From Psococerastis gibbosa (lineage: Eukaryota; Arthropoda; Insecta; Psocodea; Psocidae), in NCBI GenBank assembly GCA_963971405.1, contig OZ020488.1:29159089-29223088 (forward strand): a stretch of 64,000 bases of DNA, written 5' to 3'. The notes beneath the pieces were generated by a model. The model worked only from the letters and a program-made list of their open reading frames with translations. It was not told the origin of the DNA and made no database searches. Position 1 is the stretch's first letter. Every line of letters starts with the position of its first letter. Position numbers and translations under genes: made by a program. This document shows, piece after piece, positions 47,295-58,665 of the stretch.

Positions 47295-47550
47295 CAAGGA
47301 AAATATAATCACAAAGGCTTTCACGGCTGGAGTTAAGTGACAGAGCAGTAGAATCCGGGATGATAGGCCTTGGTAATTTTGAAAGCATACTTCCAAACGT
47401 TTCGTCAACATCTGCGGTCAACATATTCAATGGATCTGCGTAGATTTAAAAGATTGCATCTCAGAGGCTCAGCAGCAACTCACGCTTTCAGAACGACCAC
47501 GGCCTATCATTCTACTGTTCCGTCACAGTACAAAGAAAGCTTTGTGATGG
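47295..47550 (-). repeat. Repeat with hammerhead-like core, copy B
   Basis: Minus strand reads CTACGCAGATCCATTGAATA then TGTTGACCGCAGATGTTGAC then GAAACGTTTGG. It parallels the copy at 60815-61005 but the catalytic-like CTGAAGA is changed to TTGAATA. The outer parts TGACAGAGCAGTAGAA (47338) and its inverse TTCTACTGTTCCGTCA (~47510) form inverted repeats. Penelope-like elements are known to carry hammerhead motifs in their terminal repeats, which is one possible origin. Confidence 0.5.
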
Positions 47551-48045
47551 TCGAAATTTTCGACATACATTAATTATGTACATAACGTAAAATAATGTAT
47601 ACATATAGTATATTATGACAAGCGTTGTATTTGCGGTTATCAGCTTGGTTTCCCTTCCTCTCTGTACGTAGATACTCTTATCACAAAAATTGAATTAAAA
47701 AATAATATGAGTACGGAATGAAACTCATATTCTTTGAGAAGATTCTGAGTGAATTTTACTGTAATAAGAATCCATTGAAACCCTTTTAAAGAGGGATGAA
47801 TCTCTAAGGTATATAGCTAGCCTATGTATTTCACGGTTTTCAACCTCCACTTTTCAACCAATTTGATTTCCCGAGATTACCCTTTGCGAGGCTTATTTCT
47901 TTTATCCATAGCTACCTATATGCTAAATTCAAATTTTATTAGTTCTCGTAAGTAATACAATTTTAAATTATTTTAAACATCAGAAATATAACAGTAGGTA
48001 CCAGCACATTGCTATTCTCAAAATTTGATGTGTAGTATGCCTCGG

Positions 48046-48185
48046 GTAGACTCGTTCCCATACTTGGTTAAGTCGAGCTAACACCAGTTACTATGTGATG
48101 GGAAGCATGTTTGAGCTTGTTCATTGGCACTTGTTGTCGGCGTGGGCTGACCTCAAGGAGTGACGCAGTTTACCAACCAGGCCAC
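48046..48185 (+). repeat. R2 SINE-like repeat, copy 3 (diverged)
   Basis: GACTCGTTCCCATACTTGGT then TAAGTCGAG, GAGCTTGTTCATTGGCACTT, GTCGG and GACGCAGTTTACCA follow the order of the copy at 11556, with many substitutions. Confidence 0.5.
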
Positions 48186-48313
48186 ACAAGTAGACCTACG
48201 TCCATAAAAAGCCCATGAATAATAATAATTAGGCCTTTCAATTTTTTCCTTGCCCAGTATTTTTTATTTATTTTTATTTACCCTATTTTATTCAATTCTT
48301 TTAGTTTAAGTGG

Positions 48314-48578
48314 GGTTCGGTCAAAGACCCCCCGCCTAACTCCGTGGAGTTAGGGCATGGGCACCCTCTTGTCCATGGGAGACGAAAAGCTCCCTAAAGG
48401 CGGACGAACTGGATCCTGGCAACAAGTGACGGTCAACGGCATAGGATGCGGAAGGCAAGGGGAAACCACCGCATTATAGGCCCAAGTGGCATCCCAAGAA
48501 CCAGCAACCATGTATAATTCGAGGCATCGAAGTCACATGTTGCTGCTAACCAGCCATCCGGCTGTGACTTGAAGAAGA
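48314..48578 (+). mobile_element. (GAA)n-tailed retroposon R6, 5'-truncated copy
   Basis: 265 bp, identical to part of 59280-59642 except for one extra G near 48461. It ends GGCTGTGACTTGAAGAAG and is flanked by AGTTTAAGTGG at 48303-48313 and 48579-48589. A 5' truncation, a simple-sequence tail and an 11-bp target duplication are the marks of LINE-machinery retroposition. Its small frames are not protein-like. Confidence 0.75.
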
Positions 48579-48825
48579 AGTTTAAGTGGCAATTTGTTAA
48601 ATGTCTCTGGTACAACTGATTTGTTAACAATAATAATGATAATAATAATACCAAGTACTACTGCTTTTAGGCCGCTTATTATGCATATATACGGACTACA
48701 ACGGTTTTCTCATTTTATATTCTTAACCGAACCTTAAAAAATATACTTTATATATTCAACCCTAACTAACCATTAAGGCGAAACCGGAGGGTTGTGGCCT
48801 TGACCGTTGAGCGTTGAATACATAG

Positions 48826-49095
48826 AAATATAATAGAACTGGAGCGGCGGGAGTCATAATATGCCTTAAGAGGCACCCGTTAACCATAAGCCAACTATCA
48901 GAGATAAGTACCAACGCAAAAAATATCAAAGTCTTACACATTGCAGCATAGCAAAGTGGATACCTGGACCCGGTCAAAAACTCTGTAGTTTAATAGTTAG
49001 CTTGTGCAGGCTATTTCCCCGCCGAATTGCGTACTTATCTTGTGCAGGCTACACTATAGCAGCCATATTGATAACGGTGTCCAGCCACGGGATCT
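48826..49095 (+). repeat. R5 dispersed repeat, long copy
   Basis: Shares, in inverse orientation, AACCATAAGCCAACTATCAG then AGATAAGTACCAACG, GCACCCGTTAAC and ATAGCAGCCATATTGATAAC with 57395-57930. In the same orientation it shares GTGGATACCTGGACCC with 32075-32168. Class unknown. Confidence 0.6.
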
Positions 49096-50561
49096 TGGAA
49101 TATCCATTTTATAAACAAAGCCCAGCGTCTCGTACCTGTTAGGTATTTGACTTGTATTATTTCAAATAATTGCAGTTTTACCTATTTCTGGCGCTTTACT
49201 GTCAAATTAAGTGTTGAGCTTTTGACTAAAGTGCATTTCATTAAAAAAGTTGGAGGTTTTTCTTCCCTGTGGGGCACGTAAAAATGTTCTAAAAGGTATG
49301 TTTTTAATTGTTTCATGCACAAATTTTAGACCTAATGTAATTGTAATTTTTGGCTTAGTCAATAGTCTAAGCATGTCTACGCGTATACTATACCCTTCTA
49401 TCGATTTTTACTATGCCACTGCGGTTTAAAACATACATTACGAACCCTCTGCAAAGACATTTCCAGGCCAGTCACGTGACCCCTCCGGTTTGGCCTTAAT
49501 TGTTTGTCACATGGGCAAAAACGTGTGCAGCTAGGGGTAGAATAGGTACGACTTGCCCCCCCCCCCCTGTGTAAATAAATAGGAAAGCAAAAATCTTCAA
49601 ATGCGATGCTATGGAATTAGATATGAATGATGTTTATGTTTTTTCTTATTTGAAAGTCATGGTAGGCGAAAAGAATGAAATATTTCTCATCGCGGTGAAG
49701 CCGCGCTAATAAGCCCATGGTCAATTCAACGGAAACGGAGGTCCTCTGGGACCTCACTCCTGACCTCCTTTTTGGTGCTTCAATACCACTACAAGACAGC
49801 TAAAACGCCTTTTAGGTCAGTAGGTCCCTATGAAGTGTATAGGGGGACACGGTGCGCACGATCCCACCTAAATGTAAAATGTAAAATTTTCAAAAATTTT
49901 CTCGCAGTAGACCCCCGGACCCCCTCCCTCCGATAGTTGCCAGTTTACAGTCTTAGCATTTCTCATTGGAATTCGTCCCAGCGGGCGGTCCATATTACAA
50001 AAATATGCATTATACAGTAGAACTGCTCCCAAAAATGACATTCAGGTCCTCCCCCGAAATAAATCCAGGATACATTTTTTGCTCATGGGCTCGTGTATTT
50101 AACGCTGCCATGGTTGGAAAATTATACTGAACAGAAAACATTAACCAGGGGTGAGAAATATTGCGACTCAGTGAATGTTTCCAATGATCTGGAACTGACG
50201 CGGGTTAGGGGTAGCATTGTGACAAGTCTCATTTCCCCCCACCCTCGCCCTTCATACCGTCGATTCATAGACCGGCAAACCATTGACATCCCATGGGAAA
50301 CAGTATTTCCAATTTCAGCAATCGGAAAATTTACGTGGCGTAAAAAGGTTTTCTGCTCGGGATATCGGATTATGTTTTAGCTAGGATACAAATGTACGGT
50401 AGAAACTTATAATAATTTCGTTCTTTTTCAAGCGATTTACAAAGATTCCTTAAAATATGCCTAATATTTGTAACTACTGTCAGGTTAAATTTAATTTAAA
50501 AAGGTGCCTTGGCGGAGATTTCAAAATATTTTGTAAACACAAATAGTGACTGGCTCATCTT
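49096..50561. other. No gene recognised
   Basis: AT-rich sequence with a C-run at about 49557-49567. A 95-codon frame at 50093-50380 has no recognisable motif. Confidence 0.4.
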
Positions 50562-50566
50562 GACGA

Positions 50567-50812
50567 AATGAATTAATTCCTCGTTCTGTAGCCTCAAAGA
50601 TGATATGAAAAATGTACAAATGAAAAACGCACACTTTAAGCAGCACTTATTAGTGTTTTTAAGGCAATAATAATATATTTTATAATAATGTATGCCTAGT
50701 TTAAATGGCAAACTGTGAATTTATTTGCGAAAGCTTGTATTTTTAATTCAAGTTTCATTTGACTATTTTGATACCGGTATCTTTGCGGCTACAGAACAAG
50801 GAATGAATTGAA
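50567..50812. repeat. R8 inverted-repeat element (~245 bp)
   Basis: GAATTAATTCCTCGTTCTGT then AGCCTCAAAGAT at the left recurs in inverse at 50775-50812 with about 27 of 32 matches, and once more at 16549-16590. Probably a MITE or foldback remnant. Confidence 0.45.
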
Positions 50813-50988
50813 TTTGTAAAAAATGCTCCATTGTCATTTGTATACAAAATAATTTAAAATCTCTGCCTTTATATAGGTACTGTGTTTTTATTAAGTATAT
50901 GACAAGCCGCTGTACATTAGGCATGGATTTCAGACATGATTTACATTGTTTCCGTATGAATTTATGGCCATTGGCAAACTGGTATAAT

Positions 50989-51075
50989 AATAATATTTTT
51001 TTTCTTTCTTTCTTTTCCTTGTCCAGTATTCCCTGGACAAGGAGCATATATTACAAAAATACAATACATAATAAT
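50989..51075 (-). mobile_element. LINE-type 3' end with stem-loop, copy 1
   Basis: Minus strand: TGTATTTTTGTAATATATGC then TCC, a 10-bp stem CCTTGTCCAG/CTGGACAAGG (51017-51026 with 51033-51042), then AAAAGAAAGAAAGAAAAAA. The same arrangement lies at 54815-54895, and a variant at 51560-51625. A conserved hairpin just before an A-rich tail is the usual form of a LINE 3' end recognised by its reverse transcriptase. Confidence 0.6.
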
Positions 51076-51241
51076 ACCATCCCCCATCCCCAAGCTAGCG
51101 CTTATTTGGGACAAAAGACTCATACAGTGCTGCTAAACAAGGCTTAATCATTTATTATTGTTATTTATTTATAATGTTTATTTTATTTTATTTTTATTTT
51201 ATTTTAACTTGTTATTTTAATGTCAGTTTTTATTATTATTA

Positions 51242-51560
51242 TTAACTACCATTGACCAGCCATCTTTTTATACCCGCTTTTAACTCACCCATCTGTTTAA
51301 ATTTTTTCATTTGTGGAGGAAGTTCATTAAATATCTTTGGTATAAGTACTTTGTTTAATCTCTCTCCGTATTTGTTATATGGTATCTCAAACTTAAGCTT
51401 TTTTGGGTTTCTTGTATTGTACTTCCCTTTATCATCTATTTGGTATTCTTTTTTAAAATAGTTATCTCTTATTAATTTATACTTGAATAGTTTCGTTATT
51501 GGCAGAATGTTAGCATGTTTGAATTTTTCTTCGTATTGTTTGTATTTCTTGTTTTGTTTT
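51242..51560 (-). pseudogene. LINE ORF2 C-terminal fragment
   Basis: The minus strand encodes ILPITKLFKYKLI...YNTRNPKKLKF...YGERLNKVLIPKIFNELP, matching the conserved C-terminus (NTR...G...P..WN.LP type) of CR1/Jockey-like non-LTR retrotransposon ORF2. RT motifs are absent, so the copy is 5'-truncated. The frame continues into the A-rich tail of a neighbouring LINE 3' end (51560-51595), which adds a Lys-rich N-terminus that is not part of the domain. Confidence 0.65.
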
Positions 51561-51625
51561 TTTTTCCCAGCCGGTACCCCCAGCACTGGGAGCATTTAAT
51601 AGAAAGAATACAATACAACATTAAA
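51560..51625 (-). mobile_element. LINE-type 3' end with stem-loop, variant
   Basis: Minus strand: TGTATTGTATTCTTTCTATT then AAATGCTCCCAGTGCTGGGG then GTACCGGCTGGG and an A-run. It keeps the ...ATGCTC-hairpin-A(n) plan of 50989-51075 with a different stem. It appears inserted just upstream of the ORF2 fragment 51242-51560. Confidence 0.45.
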
Positions 51626-51639
51626 GAAAATAATCGTTT

Positions 51640-51641
51640 TG

Positions 51642-51676
<35 letters not shown>
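51640..51676. repeat. (AAT)n microsatellite
   Basis: Eleven or so AAT repeats without interruption. Confidence 0.9.
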
Positions 51677-51678
<2 letters not shown>

Positions 51679-51937
51679 GTGTAGTTAACAAAAAAAAAAT
51701 TACACATTTTTCTATTAACCGGTGCCACAAAGCCAATAAAGGCGCGTTGGGATCACCGCACAATTCACTTTATTATGTTAGTTTTTAATCTGTACCTGTG
51801 AGTAGACTTAAAATATAGTTCTTAACTGCAGACAATGTAACATTTTCTAGGCATCCGGCCCTGATCATTTCATTGTAGTAACTCAAACGTCTATAGTTGA
51901 CAGAATTTCTGCTGTGTGTTAATTTGTAATTAGGAAC

Positions 51938-52075
51938 CGTGAGGAAACCACGTCCTCGCTGTCAACCTACACCGGCTACAAGCGATAATGGACAAGCTGT
52001 GACAAGCTTACCCTTGACGCAATGAAACAGGTGAAAGCATGACTTAACCAAGTACAGATACGGGTCACACACTTA
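51938..52075 (-). repeat. R2 SINE-like repeat, copy 4
   Basis: The reverse complement gives ATCTGTACTTGGTTAAGTCA, TGCTTTCACCTGTTTCATTG then CGTCAAGGGTAAGCTTGTCA, CAGCTTGTCCATTATCGCTT and TAGCCGGTGTAGGTTGACA, a close match to 3590-3726 and 11556-11680. Confidence 0.65.
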
Positions 52076-54216
52076 CTAGTTACTGAACAACTACGTTGTA
52101 GGCAATACACCTGTATTGTAATTTTGTAATTAAACGCACTACGCAGTACCCATGTATACCGTATGTAAATGTCATAGGTGTGATAGGTAGTGGCATTAAT
52201 ATTATCGTTGAATTTATCCTTCTCAATAAAGATAAGTTATTCTTTTAAGTTGGTACTACGGCTGCAGATAATACAATAGAACCCACTCAATTTGAATAAT
52301 GATACAGCACTGCAGTTCTGTGTTAGGTACTAGACTCCTTTCTACTGGCTTCATGCTGTGAGCTAATATCAAAATTGAATAATGTCGATCTTATTTCTAA
52401 TTCATAATTAAATCCACCCATCCATAATAGAGTTGTTGACTCTTAAAGTCAAACAATCTCAAGAGGAAATTGATTGTTTCAAAGAAGCAAGATTGTGCTA
52501 AATACGGAGAGATCCGCCCCGTTTCGTTCAAACAATCTCTCAAAGCGGATTCCGCCATTCATTATCAGGATCAGGCTTTGAACCTAGATCCTGGAGCAAG
52601 ATCAATTGTGGCGTATTTCCTTTCGTGCCTAGACTTGTTGTCACCCCCTGCATCCTTCAACTCTTCCATCAATAACCCAATTCTTATTCTCCCTTTTGAT
52701 CTAATTCTATATCCGTTTCACTATCAAGTATAGCATTTTGATAAAAGATGAAATTGGAACCGATGATAACATGTAATACAATATGGGTATTCAGAATGTT
52801 GATGTTATCGAGTTATCGAGTTAAAAGTGTTATCCAAGTTTCCACAGGTCGAGAGTGGACCGCACCCTTTTGTAGGTTCCCATTAGCAAAGATAAAAAAC
52901 CGGTACGAGTGAACTCGAGCATGCTTCTCTTATCTACTATATTAGCAAAGGTATGTAATAGATAGAATATCGCAGTTCAACGGATCATGGTAACTATGTA
53001 ATTTTCTTATCCTAAGGTTAAATGCCGGCTGCATTCCATTATTCTAAAGCACAGGATCAAAACCTTGCGTGAGCAATCAACCTGTCCAGTTACTTACTCT
53101 ATTTATTAAAGCACGTAAAACATACTTGAAGTATTTTTTTTAAAAATATTTTTGGCACGTTCCATCGCTTCTATTTAGACCTCTAGTTTAATCCTATAAA
53201 AGATACGGGCAATGTGGTATTCACAAAGGCTAAAGTTCAAAGTGGACCTTCAATGAGGAAGTATACAGCTTGTAATGAAAAAGTTATGTTATTAACAATC
53301 ATATGCAAAGTTAATCACGTTGGGGTTGTATTCCCTAATCAGCAGTTTCCTATTAGAACTTAATCGCACAACCTGTAAAGGACATAGGTATACGTAGGCA
53401 TGTTATTGTATACCCACAGTTCAACTTCAGCCTGTAGAAAGTTAATTTCTCGAAAGGATTTTTCAATTCCAGTGTACAAGCACAATGAAATATTTATAAC
53501 AAAATTGAAAAACTAACTTATTGAAAGCCGATGTACCTAGACTACAGACCTTCGTAGTAATTTCGACACCTCCATGAAATATTTACGAGCTAACAACGGT
53601 TTGAAGTGTCTCCGACGTTAAAGACGAATCGCTGATTCACTGAGAATGCTATGAATAATCTAGGCTTTCCTCTAAGAAAGGTCGATGAAACTCCGTCTCT
53701 CCTTGTCATTAATCTTTACTTCACTCAGTGACGCAACTAGATGATTATTTTCAACGGTATATATATAGCAAATACTGTAGCGCTCAATTGCACTGCGATA
53801 CCTATAGCATTTATTGGTCAGGTACTATTTCTAAATTAGAGCATTACTTATTGTTCAACTGCTCAGATAGTATCAAGCTCATCTTAACTCCAATGATGGA
53901 TTTATTTATTTTTATTCGGTTACTCATGCTGTACTATTCGGCTGGAATTTTGCATGTTATATATAAGTTAGAAACCATAGATACGTATTGTAACCGTTAA
54001 ATTCTGTTTTGTCACCATTATAATGTGCTAAATAAATCGAGATTCAGGTGTGCAATCTCTATTGACACATCGGAAGCGGAAGGCAGGCACTTAAGATATC
54101 TCCCCATGGAGTCCTCGAAATCGCAACCCTTCAATTAATTTAACTGTATTCTACTCAGAAAATGTAAACCTGACACTGTACGGATCTACAATATAACAGC
54201 TTGTATTATGTGTATA
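52076..54216. other. 2.1 kb without recognised gene; one old R1 scrap
   Basis: At 52897-52995 AACCGGTACGAGTGAACTCG then AGCATGCTTCTCTTAT-type wording resembles the R1 left end. Otherwise AT-rich sequence. The 90-codon frame at 53728-54000 has no motif I recognise. Confidence 0.4.
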
Positions 54217-54224
54217 GTATGAAC

Positions 54225-54399
54225 CAAGGCCGTAGCCAGGTTTTTTTTCGGGGGGGGGGGGGGGTTTAGAAATTTCATTGGGTATTACATAGTGCTTTTT
54301 ATTTTTCCTCTCAAAATCCGATTCAATCTAGTAACAAGCCATTTAATTTCGGGAGGGGGGGGATTAAACCCCCATGAACCCCCCTTGACTACGGCCTTG
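54225..54399. mobile_element. hAT-type MITE (175 bp) with perfect 8-bp target duplication
   Basis: Left CAAGGCCGTAGCCAGG and right, in inverse, CAAGGCCGTAGTCAAGG are terminal inverted repeats. GTATGAAC flanks both sides (54217-54224 and 54400-54407). A G-run follows the left end (54248-54264) and another precedes the right end. Non-coding. Confidence 0.88.
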
Positions 54400-54814
54400 G
54401 TATGAACTCTAAGTAGGTAGCTATCAGTGGCGGTTTCGCCAATAGGAAACCCGCAACTAAGGGAAATACCTATATCCGCGCGCGCGTACATAAACGATTT
54501 TTTGTGTGCATACTATGTATAAAAAAATTTAAATGATCAGAAATTGAAGAATAATTTTCAAAAATTGGCGCGCATTTCTTTTCAGTTGGTACTCCATGTA
54601 TAACAATGGACCTCTGAAGTGAACACCCCCCTCCCACCCGCGATATGTAAAATAATTATTAATGTCCGCGACATGGGCAGTGCCTATATATATCCGCACA
54701 AAGCCAAATCCGTCCCGGGTAGCTATTATACTGTACCATGTAGCGTATGCCATCGAACGGTAACCAGCTGTACACGTTGCGAATATAATATTAGTATATG
54801 TGCGTTCTTCTTTC

Positions 54815-54895
54815 TTTCTTTCTTTTCCTTGTCCAGTACTCCAGTATTCCCTGGACAAGCAGCATATATTACAAAAATACAATACATATTTAATG
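54815..54895 (-). mobile_element. LINE-type 3' end with stem-loop, copy 2
   Basis: Minus strand: TGTATTTTTGTAATATATGC then TG, CTTGTCCAGG...CTGGACAAGG stem (54851-54859 with 54827-54836; the loop is enlarged by a small duplication TACTCCAG), then AAAGAAAGAAAGAAAGAAG. Close match to 50989-51075. Confidence 0.6.
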
Positions 54896-54899
54896 TAAT

Positions 54900-57394
54900 A
54901 TAAATAATGTAAAATTAAAATTATTTTAATAATGAAGTCAATGTGAAAAGTCTCGTGTTGGTACTGTTGTTTGATCAGCCATTGAAACGAACGAAATAGG
55001 TACTTCTTTTTTCTTTCCAATGATTCCATAAGTATACATTAATAAAATCGAGCTAACTCGGTGTTCCGTTCGTTTCCATTGCTACCCAATTTTTTTTTTA
55101 ATAATCTGTTTTAGATGTTTTATTTGTTGCTGTTTTGCTCATTCGTTAGTTTTGAGTGACAACAACTTTATTGTTCATCTTATATTATTAATTATATTAT
55201 TACTAATCAATATAATTTATTCTGATTCTGATACTTTGTAATACGGCATATCCACGATTGAGGTACAGTCGCATTTTAGATTTTCCCCATAGCTATGATA
55301 TGATATGCTATGATTACTTACACATCAGTATAGTGATACTACGTTTGCTAATAATATTGGTCTTATGTACAGTATATTTACTTAGAAGATTTCACGTCGC
55401 CATTTACATTAAAAATACGAAACAGTACTTTACGATATATGGGTATTGTAGTCTAAATTGTGATCACTCGATTCGAAACCTTATCAAAAATCAGAAATAA
55501 TTGTACAGTTCGATAGAAAATAAGAATGGTTAAGCTGTACTTTCCCGATGCGCTACATAATTTAGGCTATAAGTGGGCATCTGCAGCAAATACAGTATAT
55601 GCCTATCCAAAGCATTACATGAACATTTGACTTCATTAAGTTAGAACAAGCCTATGTGTCCGAGATTAAATAAAAATAGCGAAGATTAGATTTTTACTCA
55701 ATTTTCTATAATGCGGGAAGGTTGGAGTATCCAAAGATAAAATGTCTCGCTGTTATTGCGAACGGGTCCGACTATGTCATCATCTTCTGTTGGCTGTGAC
55801 CCCTTGATGATGGGGTCACCAGCGGAATTTCCCACTTTTCCTTCTTCCTTCCTCATTTTTCTGAAATTAGTGCTCGGAGCTTCTGCTGCGATGATTTCTA
55901 CGGCTTCCGAGCACGTCCTTGTTACATCCGCCTTTTCCCCATCTACCTACATTCCTTCAGGGCTCCAATTTATTTTATTCTCCTGTTAGAGATGATTGCG
56001 TGGGGGCTCTTTCTGAAACAACTCGGATCCATAAGGCCTAATATCCACTAAATAGCTTGGAGCTTGTCAATTTTACTCGGTATATGCTATAAACCTAAAG
56101 TTACAACGATTGTCTTATTTTCAACATTATTGCACCCTCGTTTATGTTCGACTTCTTCTAATTGCTAAACAGTAGAAAGAAAGAAAGAAAGAAAATAGAG
56201 GGAAAACAGGAGGACCCCTGCCTCGTCCTGAAATTGGTGGGGGCCAAGGCAAGTCCAAACTGTCCCCTTACCAAAAATCTGGAATGGAAGGTTCCTATAG
56301 TTTGGAAAACGTTGAAATGATATATGATACATGAATCGTGAAAGATCGTGAAATTTCTGGAGGTAAGTCATCTAGCAAATAATGTTGCAACCAGCTGAAC
56401 TATTAATCAAATGTTAAAACTCAAATATTATTAACCTAGAAATGTATTAAAAGGATATTTGAAGGAGAATATAAAAAGAAGTGGCAAACAGAGAATTCTA
56501 GCACTCTTGGGAATAAGCGCTTGTCCAGCCAGGTAGCTTATTACAAAGTCTCTGTTGTTAGCTGACGGATGCCTCCAGACTAGTTGAACCTGAAAAGTGG
56601 TCCCCACAACTTCAATTTAAACTCAAAGTAACCTTCAGTAGTCTATAAGTCGTAGTAGTATTGTCATAGTCCGTTGTACATTATTTTATTCTTTATTAAA
56701 TTGCAAATCAACCTCATCAAATGAAATTTCTCCAATCAGTGGGGTACAAGTTTCTACGAATATTTTTTGCAATTGTATGGTTTCGATGAAGCAACGGTTG
56801 TGGGTAGCAAAGTAACAATGTGTTGCATCGTGTTATTGTCGATAAGAACCAAAGAAAAATACTAAAAGTCATACATAAAAAAGAGAATACTTTCCCAAGC
56901 CAAGAGCTCCATAAATTAGCTGAAATTCCCACAATAAAACAGTTATTTATCATAGAAGCAATATCGCATACATTTAAAAACAGTACAAGTACAGCACTAT
57001 TACGTCATTAGATCCATGGAAACTAAGCCACTGCAAGTATCCCTCATGAAACTCACATACATACAAAGACAGGCTAATTAGTAGGACAAAAGCACAACAA
57101 CAGACTCATGAAATACGTAAAAACTATTGAGTAATTGAACGTGTTTCGAAAATATCTAAAAACAAATCTCAACGAGTTAACACCAACAAGCAAAACAACT
57201 AACTTACTGACTTACTTACTGAACGTAGATTAAGTTTTTTTTTCAAATTTAAGCTGCACACGGGCTTAACCCTGCAGCATATTACGATTACTGTAACTTA
57301 ACTTTTTATGGAAATATAAATTTATTGTATTATTATAATTATTATTATGGTATCTTCTTTGACCTACACAACAACACTCCTCTGTAGACTGTTG
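54900..57394. other. 2.5 kb without recognised gene
   Basis: AT-rich sequence. The minus strand around 55980-55757 holds about 75 codons with one stop (NWSPEGM, then VDGEKADVTRT...TNFRKMRKEEG), GC-richer than its surroundings, perhaps a transposon protein scrap; I cannot name it. (GAAA)n at 56174-56193. Confidence 0.35.
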
Positions 57395-57930
57395 TAGGCT
57401 GTAGACTGTTATCAATATGGCTGCTAGTGTAGCCTACAACCGGCCGCCGTACCAAGTTGAATCCAGTGGACCAGAGCAGGTTCAAAGCTGCAGATAACTT
57501 GGTCGTGTGCACAGTGCCGGTAGGGAAACATGGTAGGACTTGTCCTGCTCACCTCCGAACTAATCGTGTGACTTCACTGTGTTTCCCAAGTGGTTCGGAA
57601 TCCACTATAATCCGGAGGTCCACTGTCCTATGGGCTGGCGTAGGACAGTCAAGTCGGGGTCGCTCTATGGGCCTAAATATGAGGCCTAAGTCGTTATTAA
57701 CCCGACGAACACTACTACTACTAGTGTAGCCTGCAGAAGATATGCAGAAGAATTTGGCGGGGAAAATAGCCTGCACAAGCTAAGTACCGAGTTTTGACCG
57801 TGTAAGACGTGTAAGACTTTTTTACGTTGGTACTTATCTCTGATAGTTGGTTTATGGTTAACGGGTGCCCCGTAAGGGATGTTATGGCTCCCACCGTTCC
57901 AGTTAATATATTTCTATGAGTGCTACTCAT
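57395..57930 (-). repeat. R5 dispersed repeat, copy split by a 5S-SINE
   Basis: GTTATCAATATGGCTGCTAG before, and GCCTGCACAAGCTAAGTACC plus CTGATAGTTGGTTTATGGTT after the SINE, join to match the inverse of 48826-49090. The interruption is the R3 SINE at 57439-57721, so R5 is the older element. Confidence 0.6.
57439..57721 (+). mobile_element. 5S rRNA-derived SINE (R3), copy 3, with target duplication
   Basis: The head CGCCGTACCAAGTTGAATCC and GGTAGGGAAACATGGTAGGA match the copies at 15569 and 17010, but after about 180 bp the 3' part differs and ends in (ACT)n. TAGTGTAGCCTACA (57425-57438) and TAGTGTAGCCTGCA (57722-57735) are a 14-bp target duplication with one mismatch, inside R5. It may represent a subfamily with a swapped tail. 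Confidence 0.7.
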
Positions 57931-58439
57931 AATGGTTTTGTTTACAAATTTTTTAACGCCAGAATGAGTTCTTTAAACGCCATAGGCCTATAGTACGCCT
58001 GCAGAAAATATACTCAAGAGCACACTCACCACTTCCCCTTAGCAACTGCCCCTCTTGATTTGAAGGAGTTTTTAAACTTTTACGGTAACTCCCCTATTTT
58101 ATTTTTATTATTTGTTACGTATTTGAACGATTTTATGAAGCCCTCTAATCCTTTAAGTAACGTTGTTGCTTTAGTTAGCGGCACCACGCGGCAATGTTTG
58201 AGTGCTGTCATACAAGACTAAAAATATCAGTAAACTTACTGGAAGGTTAGTGTGACTTTATTCGTGCGTAAGACAGTCATTCATCAGTTATACATCGTTA
58301 TTTGTCCAATAGGCTTTTGTTTTTTAGGTTTCACAATTTTCGAATATATACGAACATACAAATAGCATGTTTAAATATAATTACAAATGCTTTCAGAGGA
58401 TGAAGTTGTAGAACCTGTGCTAATGGGCCTCGAACGATC

Positions 58440-58665
58440 TGATTGTTTCGTCAACATCTGCGATTAACATCTTCAATAGCACAAAGTAGACTTCTACAAT
58501 AAGATAAGCAACACTGCGGGCTACTAAGATAAGCTGGTATAAAATTTTATATGTCTACCTAGTACCACTGAATATGTCGACCGCTGATGTTGACGAAACG
58601 TTTGGAAGCATGATCTCAGATCAACCACGGCCCATCAACCCGGTTTCTACTGTTTCATCGGCTTG
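58440..58665. repeat. Hammerhead-like repeat, two inverted partial copies
   Basis: Minus strand (58446-58476): TTGAAGATGTTAATCGCAGA then TGTTGACGAAAC. Plus strand (58568-58602): CTGAATATGTCGACCGCTGA then TGTTGACGAAACG followed by TTTGGAAGCATGA and CCACGGCCCATCA. Each is a relative of the core at 60876-60910 with one or two core changes. Arrangement head-to-head about 90 bp apart. Confidence 0.5.
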
